Source: JAOARY01 sp045345765 (GTDB taxonomy: Bacteria > Bacillota > Clostridia > Peptostreptococcales > Peptostreptococcaceae). From it: 64,000 nt of DNA. Every line of letters begins with the position of its first letter. Position 1 is the first letter of the stretch. Made by a program: the position numbers and the translations under genes. The notes under the pieces were generated by a model. That model saw only the letters and a program-made list of their open reading frames with translations. It had not been told where the DNA came from and did not search any database. Location: positions 2,790,001 through 2,854,000 of the forward strand of contig CP148265.1 of NCBI GenBank assembly GCA_045345765.1, in the 5' to 3' direction. Below, in pieces: positions 44,462 to 53,023 of this stretch.

Positions 44462-45400
44462 TTATCTATTAGCAAAACGCTTTAAATCAATACGTTTGTT
44501 TTTATATGCTAAATACAATGAGTTTTCAACGAATTGATTTAATTCTTTAAATGAAAAGTATTCTTTATGACCTCCTTCTTTTTTATAATAATTAATATCT
44601 GCATAAGATGTAAATGGATATTCATTTAGATAGTATGTTTGCTGTTTTTCACCTCTTGATTTTCCTTCAAATTTGACTTTTCTTTTGTTAGTTGAATTGT
44701 TTGAAAAAAAATCAATAAAACGTTTTATGCAATTTTCATCACTTGAAATACAACTTCTAGGTGCAGATTTTAGAAGGATTTCAAATTCATAGATATCACT
44801 ATCTATTAATGTACCTAAAAAATTTTCATCTTCATTTAAACCAGGGATACATCCCAAAACATCAGGTGATGGAACAGCCATTTTATAAGAAAACTTACAT
44901 AACTCAGAATTCGGCTTAAGCAATTCTTCAGCAGATTTTGGATTCATTATTGGCGTTATTTCCGTAACTAAAGTACGATCTGTATATTTTGATAATATGT
45001 TATTTAATATTTCAGCTTTAGGTGTCGATTGTCCTGATATTATACTAAGAATTCCACAGTCATAATCCAAGAAAAAATAGGTGAATATTTCAATGCCTTT
45101 ATTTTCAAAATCTTCTTTACTTAATATCTCACTAGATTGTAAACTTTTATAATCTCTAAAATGTATTCCGTTACTATCTTTTACATGACCTATTGTTCCG
45201 AAGATAAAATTATCACCTTCATTTATTATGTCCATAGTTATAACTTTTTCACCATTATTCAAATCTAATGAATTTCCTTGTAAACGTTTCTTAAATACAG
45301 AGTTATACTCTTTTTTTAAATTTTTGTAATAGTCTTTTTTTTGAATTTCACCTTCTTTATACATAGAAACTTTATAAAAATATACTTTTTTAGTAACCAT
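44462..45400 (-). CDS. Unknown 312-aa protein of a prophage-edge cassette
   Basis: A soluble protein with no family I can name. It begins VTKKVYFYKVSMYKEGEI; the middle has FFLDYDCGILSIISGQSTPK and TEITPIMNPKSAEELL; the C-terminal part is Lys/Ser-rich (FEGKSRGEKQQTYYL) and ends with an amphipathic helix. No signal peptide or HTH is obvious. GGGGGAG precedes the ATG. With the following 4-TM gene it forms a two-gene minus-strand unit facing away from the lysogeny region, where accessory superinfection-immunity genes are often found. Confidence 0.65.
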   Translation of the reverse strand: MVTKKVYFYKVSMYKEGEIQKKDYYKNLKKEYNSVFKKRLQGNSLDLNNGEKVITMDIINEGDNFIFGTIGHVKDSNGIHFRDYKSLQSSEILSKEDFENKGIEIFTYFFLDYDCGILSIISGQSTPKAEILNNILSKYTDRTLVTEITPIMNPKSAEELLKPNSELCKFSYKMAVPSPDVLGCIPGLNEDENFLGTLIDSDIYEFEILLKSAPRSCISSDENCIKRFIDFFSNNSTNKRKVKFEGKSRGEKQQTYYLNEYPFTSYADINYYKKEGGHKEYFSFKELNQFVENSLYLAYKNKRIDLKRFANR

Positions 45401-45807
45401 AAAAACTCCCCCTTTAAAATAATGTCAACAACTAAATATAATGGTTATCATATATCATTATAGCATAATTATACAAATATAGATTCTTTTATTTAATATA
45501 TATATTAAAGGGGTATTTATATTATAACATACCCAAACGTTTGTTCGTTATTCTTTTTTTATTATATTGTTATATAATACTATTTATATCTGATTAAAGT
45601 TAATAATTAAATCAAATTCTTTATATTTTAGAACTAGCAATATCATAACTTGTATTTGTTTTGTTTCAGTTTTCAGATATCTTCATAAACTTGTTGTAGA
45701 ATATAGAATAAATCTTTATTCTTTTTAAATATACCTACTATATATTCATATATATGTATATATGTTGTTGATTGTGTAAATTAATTCAAAATTTAAGGAC
45801 ATCTTCT
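45401..45807. other. AT-rich promoter region of the minus-strand cassette
   Basis: No gene recognised in these 400 bases. It must contain the promoter of the 312-aa gene. At 45795-45826 AAGGACAT..ATGTCCTT with an inner CTTC/GAAG stem and flanking A and T runs forms a terminator usable on both strands, ending the minus-strand ImmA transcript. Confidence 0.55.
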
Positions 45808-45924
45808 TCAGAAGCATGTCCTTTTAAAAAATTTATTCATTTTTAATTTAGCTTTATAAACATAATAATCCAAACATTCTTTATAATTATTTGAAGAAAT
45901 AATGGAGTAATATCTTTTTCTCAT
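45808..45924 (-). CDS. Possible 38-aa phage protein after the ImmA-like gene
   Basis: ATG 45924 is 16 bases after the ImmA-like stop, with AAGAG upstream. The product (RKRYYSIISSNNYKECLD, then YYVYKAKLK) is basic. It ends inside the terminator hairpin. Short, so uncertain. Confidence 0.35.
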   Translation of the reverse strand: MRKRYYSIISSNNYKECLDYYVYKAKLKMNKFFKRTCF

Positions 45925-45940
45925 TTAAAAAACTCTTTTC

Positions 45941-46396
45941 TTAATATAAATTCTTAACAACATATAGAGGATTAAAATTTATTATATAGTTATCAACCTC
46001 TATATGTGTTCCATATTTCCTACTAAAATAATCTATTGCATCCAAAAAGAACTCTTGATCAAGACCTAACTCATTAGATAATTCGTAAATTGTATAAATT
46101 CCTTTTTCGTAGCATTCTATTATTTTTTCTAAAGATATTAATTTTTGATAAGCCCAATTTCTTCCCTTATTTTCATTTTTAATATTTTCTATTTTTGATT
46201 GATTTAATATGTTATTTCCTTTACATAATGTATAATGATGACCTAATTCTTCTGCTAATATTGTTGTTTTTTCTTTTGTTTTTAAAGATTTGTTTATAAA
46301 TATAGTATCTTCATAGTATAAGCCTTTAATATTACTATCCACTTCATAAACATCAACATTATTGTTGTAACATTCATTTAGTAATTTTTCATACAT
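45941..46396 (-). CDS. ImmA/IrrE family protein
   Basis: A 151-residue prophage protein of the ImmA/IrrE metallopeptidase family. The metal motif reads TILAEELGHHYTL: the second His of HExxH and the Glu are kept but the first position is Glu, a variant common in phage members. The C-terminal part (KIIECYEKGIYTIYELSNEL) has the helical pattern seen in these proteins. ImmA cleaves CI-type repressors in ICEBs1; here the first XRE repressor is encoded upstream on the same strand, so it is the likely target (inference). GGGGGA precedes the ATG. Confidence 0.85.
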   Translation of the reverse strand: MYEKLLNECYNNNVDVYEVDSNIKGLYYEDTIFINKSLKTKEKTTILAEELGHHYTLCKGNNILNQSKIENIKNENKGRNWAYQKLISLEKIIECYEKGIYTIYELSNELGLDQEFFLDAIDYFSRKYGTHIEVDNYIINFNPLYVVKNLY

Positions 46397-46585
46397 GTGT
46401 GTTTCCCCCTGGTTTTAATTCTTTTTCTTTATAATCCTATCTAGTCCAATCCTCTATTTTTGTATGTTTTTATTATAAACGTTTTTATAAGCTTTTTTAA
46501 CTTATATTATTATATTTGCATTTTATGATAAATATTTCTTGAATAGGTATGAGTAAAGATTAAAAATCAATCTTTATCTCCTTTT

Positions 46586-46915
46586 TTACTTATTTTCTTC
46601 TTGTCTTTTAAGTTTAACAAATTCTTTAAACCTTTCAATTTCAGCTAATTCATCTTCAGTCCATTCGCCCTCGTGATGTGCAGCTATTGTTTCTTGGGTT
46701 TCTAACACATTACTTCTTATATTAGTTCTATCTAATAGATAATCAGTTGTAACTTGAAAAAAATCAGCTATTTTATTTAGAGTTTCAAAATCAGGTTGTC
46801 TTTTACCTAACTCATATAAAGATAATGCTGATCTAGTAATATTTAATCTTTCTGCTAATTCTGCTTGTGTTAAATTTAATTCTTTTCTAAGTAGTTTCAT
46901 TTTTTCGCTTAGCAT
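46586..46915 (-). CDS. XRE-family repressor (CI-like) of switch 1
   Basis: A 109-residue helix-turn-helix protein: KMKLLRKELNLTQAELAERL and NITRSALSLYELGKRQPDFE form the HTH, followed by LNKIADFFQVTTDYLLDRT. The C-terminal ~40 residues are charged and could mediate dimerisation. It is divergent from the XRE gene at 47078 across a 162-base operator region with three related palindromes. AGGAGG precedes the ATG. It is the probable lysogenic repressor of the first switch. Confidence 0.88.
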   Translation of the reverse strand: MLSEKMKLLRKELNLTQAELAERLNITRSALSLYELGKRQPDFETLNKIADFFQVTTDYLLDRTNIRSNVLETQETIAAHHEGEWTEDELAEIERFKEFVKLKRQEENK

Positions 46916-46972
46916 TAAAAAACCTCCTCAAGATTAAATTATAATCTACAAAGCGAAGCAATACAGCAAATG

Positions 46973-47062
46973 CTACAATTTGTATGAAAAAAATATATTT
47001 TTTCTATTGACAGCTACAAAATGTAGAGTTAGAATGTAAATAGATATAGTTACAATATGTAG
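46973..47062. promoter_or_regulatory. Operator-promoter region of switch 1
   Basis: A perfect inverted repeat CTACA-AAA-TGTAG (47014-47026) lies exactly between TTGACA (47007-47012) and TAGAAT (47030-47035; 17-base spacing) of the rightward promoter. Near copies are at 46973-46985 (CTACAATTTGTAT) and 47050-47062 (TTACAATATGTAG). Three sites around two divergent promoters are the standard layout for a CI/Cro switch. Confidence 0.85.
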
Positions 47063-47077
47063 CAAGGAGGTTTTATT

Positions 47078-47338
47078 ATGAAAAGAATTGCACTTTTAAA
47101 ATTGAGACAATCTTTTGGAATGACTCAAAAAGAAGTAAGCGAATTAGTAAATATAAATCGTAGCTACTATGGTCATATTGAAAATGGTGTAAGGAATCCG
47201 AGTTTGGATATTGCTACAAGTATATCAGAAATTTTTAAAGTTTCAATTGAAGAAGCTTTTCAAAATGATATTTTTTTTGCTAATAAAAGCTACAAAAAGA
47301 AGCTAAAATATCAAAAAAATATTAGGAAGAATAAATAA
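47078..47338 (+). CDS. XRE-family regulator (Cro-like) of switch 1
   Basis: An 86-residue HTH protein: LKLRQSFGMTQKEVSELVNI and NRSYYGHIENGVRNPSLD, then ATSISEIFKVSIEEAF and a basic tail. It is expressed from the TTGACA/TAGAAT promoter overlapping the CTACA operators, so it is likely the Cro-like or early regulator of the first switch. CAAGGAGG lies seven to eight bases upstream of the ATG. Confidence 0.85.
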   Translation: MKRIALLKLRQSFGMTQKEVSELVNINRSYYGHIENGVRNPSLDIATSISEIFKVSIEEAFQNDIFFANKSYKKKLKYQKNIRKNK

Positions 47339-47366
47339 AATTTACACCTCTAATATTTTATCAAAC

Positions 47367-47681
47367 TTAATTATTTTTTATAGTTTTAAAAGCTTCTGTA
47401 AATATTTTTATTTGTTCTGGGCTTAACCCCTTAGCTGAATGAAGCAATTCAGCCATTTCAGCAGAAATTAGTTCAGTTGTTCCTGTAGAAGCAAAGAAAT
47501 CTGCAAGTGTTATATTAAAATACTCGCAATACTTTGTTAAAAGTGGAATAGATGGAAGAGATGCTCCTCTTTCTATTTTACTAATAGTAGATGGATCTAC
47601 TGATAAAGCTTTAGCAAGTTTATTTGCTGATGTATCATTTATTTTTCTAAAATACAAAAAACGTTCACCTATATTAATCAT
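47367..47681 (-). CDS. XRE-family repressor of switch 2
   Basis: A 104-residue HTH protein on the minus strand: FRKINDTSANKLAKALSVDP and STISKIERGASLPSIP, then LTKYCEYFNITLADFFA, with a C-terminal helix ending in KAFKTIKNN. It is convergent with the Cro-like gene of switch 1 and divergent from the XRE gene at 47855. Operators of a different type (TTGAA-N5-TTCAA) lie in its promoter region. Confidence 0.85.
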   Translation of the reverse strand: MINIGERFLYFRKINDTSANKLAKALSVDPSTISKIERGASLPSIPLLTKYCEYFNITLADFFASTGTTELISAEMAELLHSAKGLSPEQIKIFTEAFKTIKNN

Positions 47682-47697
47682 AGTTATCTAACTCCTA

Positions 47698-47827
47698 TTG
47701 AATTTTATTCAATTTTAATCATAACAAATAAGTTTAAATAAATAAAGTTTTGAATTATATTCTTTTTTTTCTTGACAACTTGAATTTTATTCAATAAAAT
47801 AAAGTCATAAGGAATATAATTCAATAA
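47698..47827. promoter_or_regulatory. Operator-promoter region of switch 2
   Basis: The same 15-mer TTGAATTTTATTCAA occurs at 47698-47712 and 47780-47794; related sites are at 47750-47764 (TTGAATTATATTC) and 47811-47824 (inverse orientation). The second copy fills the 17-base spacer of the rightward promoter TTGACA (47772-47777) and TAAAAT (47795-47800), so repressor binding there would block RNA polymerase. Confidence 0.85.
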
Positions 47828-47854
47828 ACCAAAAATAAAAGGAGTGTTATTCAA

Positions 47855-48058
47855 GTGTTAGGAAAAAAAATAAGAGAAAAAAGAATCAGCTTAGGATTAA
47901 CACAGCAAAGTTTAGCTGATAATTCTAATTTAGATATTAGTTCTATTTCTAAAATAGAAAATAATAGAGCAACTCCATCACTAAAAGCATTAGAAAGAAT
48001 TGCAAGGGCATTAGATACTACAATGATTGAATTATTAAATGAATCTAAAAATAGTTAG
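47855..48058 (+). CDS. XRE-family regulator of switch 2
   Basis: A 67-residue HTH protein of the minimal SinR/Cro type: KIREKRISLGLTQQSLADNS, then LDISSISKIENNRATPSL and ALERIARALDTTMIELL. GTG 47855 follows GGAGTG about ten bases upstream. Its promoter carries the TTGAA operators. It heads the rightward early operon of small genes and recT. Confidence 0.85.
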   Translation: MLGKKIREKRISLGLTQQSLADNSNLDISSISKIENNRATPSLKALERIARALDTTMIELLNESKNS

Positions 48059-48075
48059 GCAAAGGAGATACTAAC

Positions 48076-48240
48076 ATGTTAAAAAAACAAAGAGAAATTA
48101 AGTCAGACAAATTAAAAGAATATTTAAATGAAATGGGTCTTTATGATAAAACAAAGAATACTTCTAAAATCCATAAAGACCTACCATTAAATATATTTAC
48201 ATTTAATTTAACAAATTATAAAGAGGAGGCTTTAAATTGA
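48076..48240 (+). CDS. Small early phage protein (54 aa)
   Basis: ATG 48076 follows AAAGGAGAT. The product is charged (KKQREIKSDKLKEYLNEMGL) with no recognised family. Its stop overlaps the TTG start of the next gene, so the early genes are tightly coupled. Confidence 0.6.
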   Translation: MLKKQREIKSDKLKEYLNEMGLYDKTKNTSKIHKDLPLNIFTFNLTNYKEEALN

Positions 48241-48404
48241 AAACAGATTTTAGAAATATAAAAAACATGGTTAGGGAAACAGTTAAAAAAATTTCTATGG
48301 GTTCTATGACAAAAGAGCAAATAGATGAAAAGGTTGAAAAAATAATGTTATCTAGCGTAAGAGGTTACAAAGAATACACAGAAAAAGAAAGAGGTGAGAA
48401 ATAA
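48237..48404 (+). CDS. Small early phage protein (55 aa)
   Basis: TTG start behind GAGGAGGC, overlapping the previous stop by four bases, and overlapping the next gene in TAATG. The product (MVRETVKKISMGSMTKEQID) is amphipathic. Unrecognised. Confidence 0.6.
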   Translation: MKTDFRNIKNMVRETVKKISMGSMTKEQIDEKVEKIMLSSVRGYKEYTEKERGEK

Positions 48405-48583
48405 TGATTTTATGCCCGTTGGATACTTGCAAACATAATGATAATGGAATGTGTTTAAAAAATGATATTGTCTTAGATTTAAAAATTCTAAAGGATGGAT
48501 CAGAAAACTTACTTTGTAAAATGTATATTTTTAAAAAAGAGCAAAAAAATAAATCTTCCTTTCAGTTACCTGCCAGTCACTAA
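48404..48583 (+). CDS. Small Cys-rich phage protein (59 aa)
   Basis: Starts in a TAATG overlap, with GAGGTGAG upstream. The sequence CPLDTCKHNDNGMC gives a C-x4-C-x7-C pattern plus a later Cys (ENLLCKMY), which resembles DUF1540-like small metal-binding proteins; assignment is tentative. Confidence 0.6.
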   Translation: MILCPLDTCKHNDNGMCLKNDIVLDLKILKDGSENLLCKMYIFKKEQKNKSSFQLPASH

Positions 48584-48702
48584 AGAAGATTTATCCCTAA
48601 AGAATATAATTTAAACATTTGTATGAAATACGCTTGTTTAAATTACTATTCTTTTATTATAAACGATTTTAAATTAAATATCAATAATAAAGGAGCGATA
48701 AA

Positions 48703-49452
48703 ATGAGCAATTCTAAAGTATCGAAAGAAAAGAACTTTAAAAGTTTAGTTTTAATAATGGAAAAAGAAATAGAAAAAGCATTACCAAGTAACATGTCATC
48801 TGAAAGATTTACAAGAGTAATATTAACGCTATTAAAAGAGAATCCAAAGCTTAACGAATGCACTCAAGAGTCTTTTTTATTAGCTTTGATGCACTGTGCA
48901 CAACTAGGGTTAGAACCAGACAGTCAATTAGGACATGCTTATATAATCCCTCGCAAAAATAAAAGAAGAGGAGTTTTGGAAGCTGATGTTCAAGTAGGCT
49001 ACAAAGGTATGCTTGAATTAGCATATCGAAGCAATCAATTTTTAAATATCTATTCTCAAGAAATTTGTGAAAAGGATATTTTTGAATGTGAGTATGGTTC
49101 AACACCTAAATTAATTCATAAACCAAATATTTTAAATAGAGGCAAAGTTATTGGTTTTTATGGATTTTATAAATTAAAAAACGGAGCATCTTATTTTGAA
49201 ATTATGTCAAAAGAAGATATGAAAGAATTTGCAAAAGATAATACTTTTAATTTTGAAAGTGGTAATACTACCTGGAACAAAGATTTTAACGAAATGGCAA
49301 AGAAAACTATGATAAAAAAAGTCTTAAAATATGCACCAAGTAAGGTACAATTTCAAAATGAAAATAAAGAGATTGAATCAGTATTTTATGAAACTATCTC
49401 ACCAATAGAAAATACAAATGAGAGCGAAAATAATAAAGATCAAGAAGAATAA
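48703..49452 (+). CDS. recT: RecT-family single-strand annealing recombinase
   Basis: A 249-residue phage recombinase. SSERFTRVILTLLKENPKL, ALMHCAQLGLEPDSQLGHAY and the ADVQVGYKGMLELAYRS block are typical of RecT. The C-terminus is acidic. RecT anneals complementary single strands for phage recombination. No RecE/YqaJ exonuclease gene is adjacent in the window, so the exonuclease may be among the unknown early genes or come from the host. AAAGGAGCG precedes the ATG. Confidence 0.93.
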   Translation: MSNSKVSKEKNFKSLVLIMEKEIEKALPSNMSSERFTRVILTLLKENPKLNECTQESFLLALMHCAQLGLEPDSQLGHAYIIPRKNKRRGVLEADVQVGYKGMLELAYRSNQFLNIYSQEICEKDIFECEYGSTPKLIHKPNILNRGKVIGFYGFYKLKNGASYFEIMSKEDMKEFAKDNTFNFESGNTTWNKDFNEMAKKTMIKKVLKYAPSKVQFQNENKEIESVFYETISPIENTNESENNKDQEE

Positions 49453-49503
49453 TAATAAATAGAGATAAATGTGTTGACTTATTAGAGTAATGGGGTGCTG
49501 AAT

Positions 49504-50352
49504 ATGAAAGATATGCTAAATTCAAGAGGTATTTTAAAAAATGGTTACGGAATAATTCCTAAACTTGTAATGAGAGATAGAAAACTATCAGCAGAAGCAA
49601 AAGCAATATATGCTTACATATGTTCTTTTGCAGGTAGTGGTTCAACTGCCTTTCCGAGTATTGAACTTATGAGTGCTGATTTAAATCTATCGAAAAGAAG
49701 ACTATTAAAATATAGAAAAGAGCTATTAGAACATGGATATATAATAGTTCATCAGCAAAGAAAAGAAGGCAAAAGAACAAATAATATATATGAAATTGCT
49801 ACTGAAATACAAAGGAGTCAAAATGACACCAAAGAAAAATTTCTAAGGGGTCAAAATGAAACCTTACAAAATGAAACCTTACAATTTGAAACCGTACAAA
49901 TTGACACCAGTAATAATAACAGTATTAATAATAACAGTATTAATAATAACAGATTGATGATTAACAAAGAAACAAAAAGAATCATCATCTCTAAATTTAA
50001 TGAATTTGCCAAAAAGAAAATAGGATCTTTAGAAGATAAAAGAATAAAAAAACTAGAAAAAATACTTAAAAAATATAAACTAGAAGGCTATTTAGAAGCT
50101 ACAAGCAGAATTGATAAATCTAAGTGGCTAAAAGAGAACTTAGATTTTGATTGGTTCATAGATCTAGCCAACTTTAAAAAAGTACTAGATGGAAATTATG
50201 ACAATAGGATTGAAGAAACAAATAAAAATAAAAAGAAAATAGCAAATTTCAAACAAAGAACGGACAAATATACTTCTAAAGAATTAAAAGATATTATTTT
50301 CAAGAAAAATAAAAGAAATATTCAAGAAAATAATAATATACAAATTAACTAA
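49504..50352 (+). CDS. Phage replication initiation protein with N-terminal HTH_36
   Basis: About 282 residues from ATG 49504, which has GGGGTG upstream; an in-frame GTG at 49495 lies on that site. The N-terminal winged helix (RKLSAEAKAIYAYICSFAG, LMSADLNLSKRRLLKYRKEL) is the HTH_36 domain of plasmid/phage replication proteins. The middle is Asn-rich with a triple repeat of Ser-Ile-Asn-Asn-Asn; the C-terminal ~120 residues (IGSLEDKRIKKLEKILKKY, then DFDWFIDLANFKKVLDG) fit DnaD-like or primosome-type domains. It likely starts phage DNA replication. Confidence 0.78.
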   Translation: MKDMLNSRGILKNGYGIIPKLVMRDRKLSAEAKAIYAYICSFAGSGSTAFPSIELMSADLNLSKRRLLKYRKELLEHGYIIVHQQRKEGKRTNNIYEIATEIQRSQNDTKEKFLRGQNETLQNETLQFETVQIDTSNNNSINNNSINNNRLMINKETKRIIISKFNEFAKKKIGSLEDKRIKKLEKILKKYKLEGYLEATSRIDKSKWLKENLDFDWFIDLANFKKVLDGNYDNRIEETNKNKKKIANFKQRTDKYTSKELKDIIFKKNKRNIQENNNIQIN

Positions 50353-50543
50353 GTTTTAAAAGGATTTTTTATAACAATTCGATTGAATACTCATTCGTAA
50401 TTTTAAAATCAATATAAAAAGCCACTAGATAGATTAGAGTTAAAAATAAAAGTGATATTAGACTAGATGTTTATATAAAAATTAAATTTGAACTTTGAAA
50501 ACTAAATAAAAAATATAAATTTATTAAACCAGGAGGGATATTC

Positions 50544-50972
50544 ATGTTAGGCATAAGTATAAAGAAATTAACTAAAAAACAAGTGATTAAGAAGGTTTCT
50601 CTAAAGATTAAAGAAAGTAGATTAGCAGCAGAAAAAGAACAAACTAAGTTAGAGAATGAATATCAAAAAGAGCTTAACAAGTTAAAGAAAGACCTTAAAC
50701 ATTTAAAAAGAGCTAATACACATAATCAAATGGCTTATGAAAATATAAGAATTAGAAATGCACTAAAAGAGGATTTAATAATCAGCTTAAAAACTAGAAA
50801 TTTTGCATTATCGGAAGATGTAGAGTTTTATAAAAATAGAATTGATTATTTGCAAAAAAATCTAAAAGTTATAAGTGAATCAGAGGGAAAATATATTAAA
50901 AAATTTGAAAGCCTTAGAAATAGTAATTTGAATCTAGCAAAACAATTCTTTAAGAATCTGATTACGTTTTAA
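50544..50972 (+). CDS. Coiled-coil early phage protein
   Basis: A 142-residue protein that is almost wholly a predicted coiled coil (ESRLAAEKEQTKLENEYQKE, LNKLKKDLKHLKRANT). AGGAGGG lies about ten bases before the ATG. Function unknown; similar coiled-coil proteins occur in phage early operons. The 190 bases before it show no gene. Confidence 0.6.
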   Translation: MLGISIKKLTKKQVIKKVSLKIKESRLAAEKEQTKLENEYQKELNKLKKDLKHLKRANTHNQMAYENIRIRNALKEDLIISLKTRNFALSEDVEFYKNRIDYLQKNLKVISESEGKYIKKFESLRNSNLNLAKQFFKNLITF

Positions 50973-51068
50973 AACTTTAATAAATTTATAGGCTTATGTT
51001 AAAAAATAAACAACATTAAATGAAATATTTAATATTTTCAACAAAATAAATTAAAAGGAATGATTAGT

Positions 51069-51419
51069 ATGTCTGATTTTATAATTAATGATCTTCAAGA
51101 ATTTAAAAGAATAATTAGAGAAACTTATATCAAATCTTATATATATCAAAGTGATTATGATGAAAGCGAAGATGATTATGTTTATGAGAAAAAAGAACAG
51201 TACAACATAAGAGAAAAGTTTGAAATTATAGAAACTAATCCAGGTGCAAAAATAAAAATAGGTTCTTACTGGGAGCATGAAGGAAACATTCATGAAGATA
51301 GCCAAACTATAGTTGAAAATTTAAGTTATGCAAGAATTAAATATTTAGATAATGACTATGAAACGGAAATTGAATATAAAAAATTAGAAGGTGATGATCT
51401 TGAATCAAAATGCAATTAG
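51069..51419 (+). CDS. Unknown acidic early phage protein
   Basis: A 116-residue acidic protein with a run of Asp/Glu/Tyr (DYDESEDDYVYEKKEQ) and C-terminal LDNDYETEIEYKKLEGDDLE. ATG 51069 is preferred because AAGGA is then about ten bases away. It overlaps the start of the next gene. Unrecognised. Confidence 0.6.
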   Translation: MSDFIINDLQEFKRIIRETYIKSYIYQSDYDESEDDYVYEKKEQYNIREKFEIIETNPGAKIKIGSYWEHEGNIHEDSQTIVENLSYARIKYLDNDYETEIEYKKLEGDDLESKCN

Positions 51420-51630
51420 AGAACAAGCAAGAAAATTAAAAAAGAAGCTAAAGAAAATGAGCTTAAATCAAGTAGAACGTTTTGTTTTTAATATATTTAC
51501 TAATGCAGGTGATGAAGTAGCAATTGCTTTTAAAGAGGAATTACATGAGCAGTTTGGTATTGGAGAAAAGAGATTTAAAAAGTTACTAATAGGAGTTAAT
51601 AAAAGACTACGTGACGGAGGAGTAAAATGA
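51400..51630 (+). CDS. Small early phage protein (76 aa)
   Basis: TTG 51400 follows AAGGTGAT and overlaps the end of the previous gene. The product is basic and helical (EQARKLKKKLKKMSLNQVER; FGIGEKRFKKLLIGVNKRL), possibly nucleic-acid binding. It overlaps the next ATG (ATGA). Confidence 0.6.
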   Translation: MNQNAIREQARKLKKKLKKMSLNQVERFVFNIFTNAGDEVAIAFKEELHEQFGIGEKRFKKLLIGVNKRLRDGGVK

Positions 51631-52211
51631 AAAAAATAAAATCATTTAATAAAGGGTTTAGTGAAAGATATGAATATATATTTAGTTGTGGCGATTATAG
51701 TACTTTCAATATAGATTCTAAAATTAATAAAAATGGTACTTGTACAGGAACTATGCAAATTACAAGTTCTTTTGGAAATTTTGCTTATACTTGGGGATGT
51801 GTTAGTGGATGTTTTAAGGAATTTCTTTGTCAAATAGATGATGCATACCTATTAAATAAAATTTCTAATATAGATTCATTCTATTTTGAGGATTATATAA
51901 AACAATCCAAAAGTAGAATTTTAAAAGATAGAAAAAATAAAGATTTTTCAAAGGAAGAAGCACGAAAATTTTATGATTACTATAAATCAAATATGCATAA
52001 TTTTGAATATAGATATTCTTATGATTTAACTGTTTTAGAATTTGCAAACTCAACAGTTGTAAATGATGTTCTTGATGAATATTCATTTGAAAGTGAATAC
52101 TTACCAACATGTGATTATCCAAAAAATCATATTTATTTTATAAATAATATTTATCCAGTTTTTATAGAAGAATTAAAAAAAGAAATAAAACAAAATAAAG
52201 AGGAGGAATAA
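51627..52211 (+). CDS. Unknown early phage protein (194 aa)
   Basis: Contains SCGDYSTFNIDSKINKNG, GNFAYTWGCVSGCFKEFLCQ and a middle KNKDFSKEEARKFYDYYKSN. This resembles proteins of phage and ICE early regions of unknown function. ATG overlaps the previous stop and follows GGAGGAG. Unrecognised beyond that. Confidence 0.6.
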   Translation: MKKIKSFNKGFSERYEYIFSCGDYSTFNIDSKINKNGTCTGTMQITSSFGNFAYTWGCVSGCFKEFLCQIDDAYLLNKISNIDSFYFEDYIKQSKSRILKDRKNKDFSKEEARKFYDYYKSNMHNFEYRYSYDLTVLEFANSTVVNDVLDEYSFESEYLPTCDYPKNHIYFINNIYPVFIEELKKEIKQNKEEE

Positions 52212-52214
52212 AGA

Positions 52215-52943
52215 ATGTTGAATTTAGAAAGTAGTGTAAAAGATGTTATAAGTAAAAAGTTAGAGGATGGAACTATTGAAATGCTTATTGAAAAGGAATT
52301 AGAAAAAGGGATTCAAAATGCATTAAATAGTTTGTTTGGTAGATATGGCGAAGTATCTGAAATGCTTGAAAAGAAAATAAAAGAGATTATGAATCCAATT
52401 ATTGAAAATATGGATTTCAAAGATCATATAGTCAAATTAGATAGCTTGGCTACACAAATAGTAAAAGAATCAACTTTTGATAACAACAAGATATTAGAGA
52501 ATTTTAAAACACTTGTTAGTGTAGAAGATATTGATAAAAAAGAATATGAAATAACAGAGATATTTGAGAAATGGTGTGAGTATGCCTCTAAAGAAGTAGA
52601 TACAGATAAATTAGATATTGAAGATCATGAATCTTATAAAAATATACATGTTTCTTATGAATTCAATAAAGATAAAAACAGTCATAGAACCATGAAATAT
52701 GCCTCTATTAATTTTAAATGTGAAGAAGATGAAGATTTAGATTTTAGTTTTAATCTTTATACATTTTCTAATAATGACTATTACTCTATTGAATCCAACT
52801 ATTTTTATAACATTCCATCATTAAGACATTTAAATGAGTTTCAAATATTATTATTAAAACTAGCTCAAAACAATGTAAAAATTCATATAGATTCAGAGTA
52901 TGAAACTTTAGATGTAGAAGTAGAAGCTGAACCAGAGTATTAA
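52215..52943 (+). CDS. Unknown early phage protein (242 aa)
   Basis: The N-terminal half is helical (VISKKLEDGTIEMLIEKELE, MLEKKIKEIMNPIIENMDF); the C-terminal half is beta-rich and acidic, ending EYETLDVEVEAEPEY. It directly follows the 194-aa gene behind GAGGAGG and likely works with it. No family recognised. Confidence 0.6.
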   Translation: MLNLESSVKDVISKKLEDGTIEMLIEKELEKGIQNALNSLFGRYGEVSEMLEKKIKEIMNPIIENMDFKDHIVKLDSLATQIVKESTFDNNKILENFKTLVSVEDIDKKEYEITEIFEKWCEYASKEVDTDKLDIEDHESYKNIHVSYEFNKDKNSHRTMKYASINFKCEEDEDLDFSFNLYTFSNNDYYSIESNYFYNIPSLRHLNEFQILLLKLAQNNVKIHIDSEYETLDVEVEAEPEY

Positions 52944-53023
52944 AAACGATTATTAATAATAAAATCAAATAAATAATTTTTATTCAGAAGTAAAACATTA
53001 AATCACAATAAGGGGTTGATTAT

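Noticed and set aside
43901..45400. Firm assignment of the prophage-edge pair to the Kiwa system
   Set aside because: Sizes and the 4-TM topology are compatible, but gene order is reversed and I see no motif that proves KwaA or KwaB.
45401..45940. Integrase or attachment site at the left end of the prophage
   Set aside because: No recombinase-like frame or paired core repeat could be recognised; the integrase may lie at the other end outside the window.
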